A stretch of DNA of 64,000 nucleotides from contig CALYLX010000049.1 in the NCBI GenBank assembly GCA_944990035.1, forward strand, positions 1 to 64,000, in the 5' to 3' direction. The DNA comes from Clitopilus passeckerianus. Taxonomy: Eukaryota; Basidiomycota; Agaricomycetes; Agaricales; Entolomataceae. Every line of letters begins with the position of its first letter. The first letter of the stretch is position 1. Shown here one piece after another: positions 62,904 to 64,000 of the stretch. The position numbers were made by a program, and so were the translations under genes. A model generated the notes under the pieces. That model was not told where the DNA came from and ran no database searches. It saw nothing but the letters and a program-made list of their open reading frames with translations.

Positions 62904-64000
62904 TCATAGCGTATACCACCAACAGATAATCGTGAACACGATGCATGGATACACCGCAACATCCATTATATCTCTCACTATCCTCCTTAACAGTCCCTGC
63001 TTCATCGGGAACGCTCGGTCGTATCCACGTTCCCTGTCAGCCCGGGAAAGCCTGCCTATCCAGAATTGAAATTTCGACCACCATAGTTGCGGTTGCTCAG
63101 CATGATGAAGGGGTAAACTGTATTCGTTGGGGTCTCTTCCTTTGAACAGACTCTTCAGGAGCCCCTCACGACGTTGATCTCTCGTACTAGACCTGATTTT
63201 TGGCGGTAAGAAGACGTTGGATAGAAAAAGGAGTAGCAGGGAGAAGGAGAGGAGGGGAATGTAGACCGCCAGATAAATCTTGATTTGGTCCGGCAAAAAG
63301 CATGGTGAATCTGCATAAGTTGGCCCGCCGTCCCCGTTTGGAGACACTAAGGAAAGAAGTTGGAATCCTGGTCGTTTGATGCCCATTGCCATTGAGATAG
63401 ATTTAACGGAAACCTCTCTTGTGCGCCCTGTAGTTGGCCCGGCTTTATGCAGGTGTTCACAGTAATCGTGATCATCTCCGCTATAAAGTGGGTCAATAAG
63501 GAAGAAAGGCCAAGTACGATACGTACCTGAAAATAACCTCTGGTCGCAACGTTGAGAGTAAAAAATCTGTCGCCTCCCTGCCAATGGTATTCTGGTACCC
63601 AAACCCAATGCCAGGTCTGATGTACCCCTTTTCACGCAATGGTCCACAGTCAAAGCCATTTCTTGCCAGAGGTATATGCGTGATAAGAATGGTAGGCTGA
63701 GGAGCTGATCTTCCGGTTAGGAAATAATAACTAGGAAAGAATGATGAAGTAAACTCACACCTCCCAGTGGTTCGAACAAACTCGACCGGTCCATGGGAAA
63801 CGGGGCTCCAGTTCTCGAAGGACAGGCTGTGCTTTTTACGTACAGCGTCTTCTTTTACGAGACCAGGTGCGTCCAAAAGGATTATGCGATAGCCCGCAGC
63901 GGTGATCTCAGAGTTCAGTGGCCCAAAATGGCTGGTGTACCGATTCTCGGCCGTTGGGGAGAACAGTTCTGAGTCCTGTAGCCTGTACTGCAGGTCAATT
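62904..64000 (-). CDS. CDC1: CDC1/TED1-type metallophosphoesterase, 5' end outside window
   Basis: C-terminal part of an ER calcineurin-like phosphoesterase of the Cdc1/Ted1/PGAP5 family, which removes ethanolamine-phosphate from mannose of GPI anchors and affects cargo export. Exons visible: 63987-63759, 63704-63527, 63480-62904; the intron above 63988 leaves the window. Metal-binding motifs are HFGPLNSEI, ILITHIPLAR and SGDDHDYCE. VKSISMAMGIKRPGFQLLSL is the family signature after the last motif. Two hydrophobic segments follow (IYLAVYIPLLSFSLLLLFL; VAVYPCIVFTIICWWY), consistent with an ER membrane protein. The choice between CDC1 and TED1 is not certain. Confidence 0.87.

Overview
This is nuclear DNA from a filamentous fungus, most likely a mushroom-type basidiomycete (Agaricomycetes). 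Nearly every gene is broken by several short GT-AG introns of about 46-80 bases, genes sit on both strands with short spacers, and the conserved proteins (CCT6, uS7, eS8, ARPC4, LSM2, UGP1, SET9, NSE4) read as fungal. All gene models were built by hand by joining open frames at splice sites and checking that exon lengths stay in phase. Start codons and the most divergent exons are the least certain parts.

Layout. 0.4-8.5 kb, plus strand: secreted class 3 lipase, amidohydrolase-like protein, a large unknown protein with an AT-hook-like motif, chaperonin subunit CCT6. 8.8-15.6 kb, minus strand: H4K20 methyltransferase SET9, a 2.1 kb gap, and a FAM72-family protein that starts back to back with RRP17. 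15.8-21 kb: RRP17, Golgi SNARE BOS1, a metallo-beta-lactamase-fold hydrolase, a Ser/Thr-rich single-pass membrane protein. 21-26.3 kb: a 17-exon P5B-type ATPase (YPK9/ATP13A family). 26.5-30.3 kb: a short-chain dehydrogenase facing a cytochrome P450. 30.7-40.9 kb: nucleolar FKBP prolyl isomerase, ARPC4, GNAT acetyltransferase, NSE4, a DUF4045-gelsolin protein, a secreted Cys-containing protein. 41.6-56.2 kb: uS7, two lineage-specific proteins, an F-box protein, WDR83, LSM2, a secreted DUF5648 repeat protein, a SET-domain gene with an apparent one-base frameshift, eS8. 56.5-60.6 kb: two UDP-glucose pyrophosphorylase genes tail to tail, one normal and one diverged. 62.9-64 kb: the 3' part of a CDC1/TED1-type phosphoesterase that runs off the window.

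Most genes are housekeeping: protein folding, translation, mRNA decay or splicing, actin nucleation, chromatin, ER-Golgi traffic and cell-wall sugar supply. The accessory content is a dehydrogenase/P450 pair, secreted proteins and orphan disordered proteins. I saw no transposase, reverse transcriptase, CRISPR array, rRNA or convincing tRNA.

The most unusual signal is the inverted UGP1 duplication. The plus-strand copy (56498-58407) has an open frame, usable splice sites and several intron positions shared with UGP1, yet it has lost the nucleotide-binding loop and other active-site motifs. It looks like a retained non-catalytic (pseudo-enzyme) paralogue next to its parent. Second is the single-base break inside the SET core motif at about 54575.
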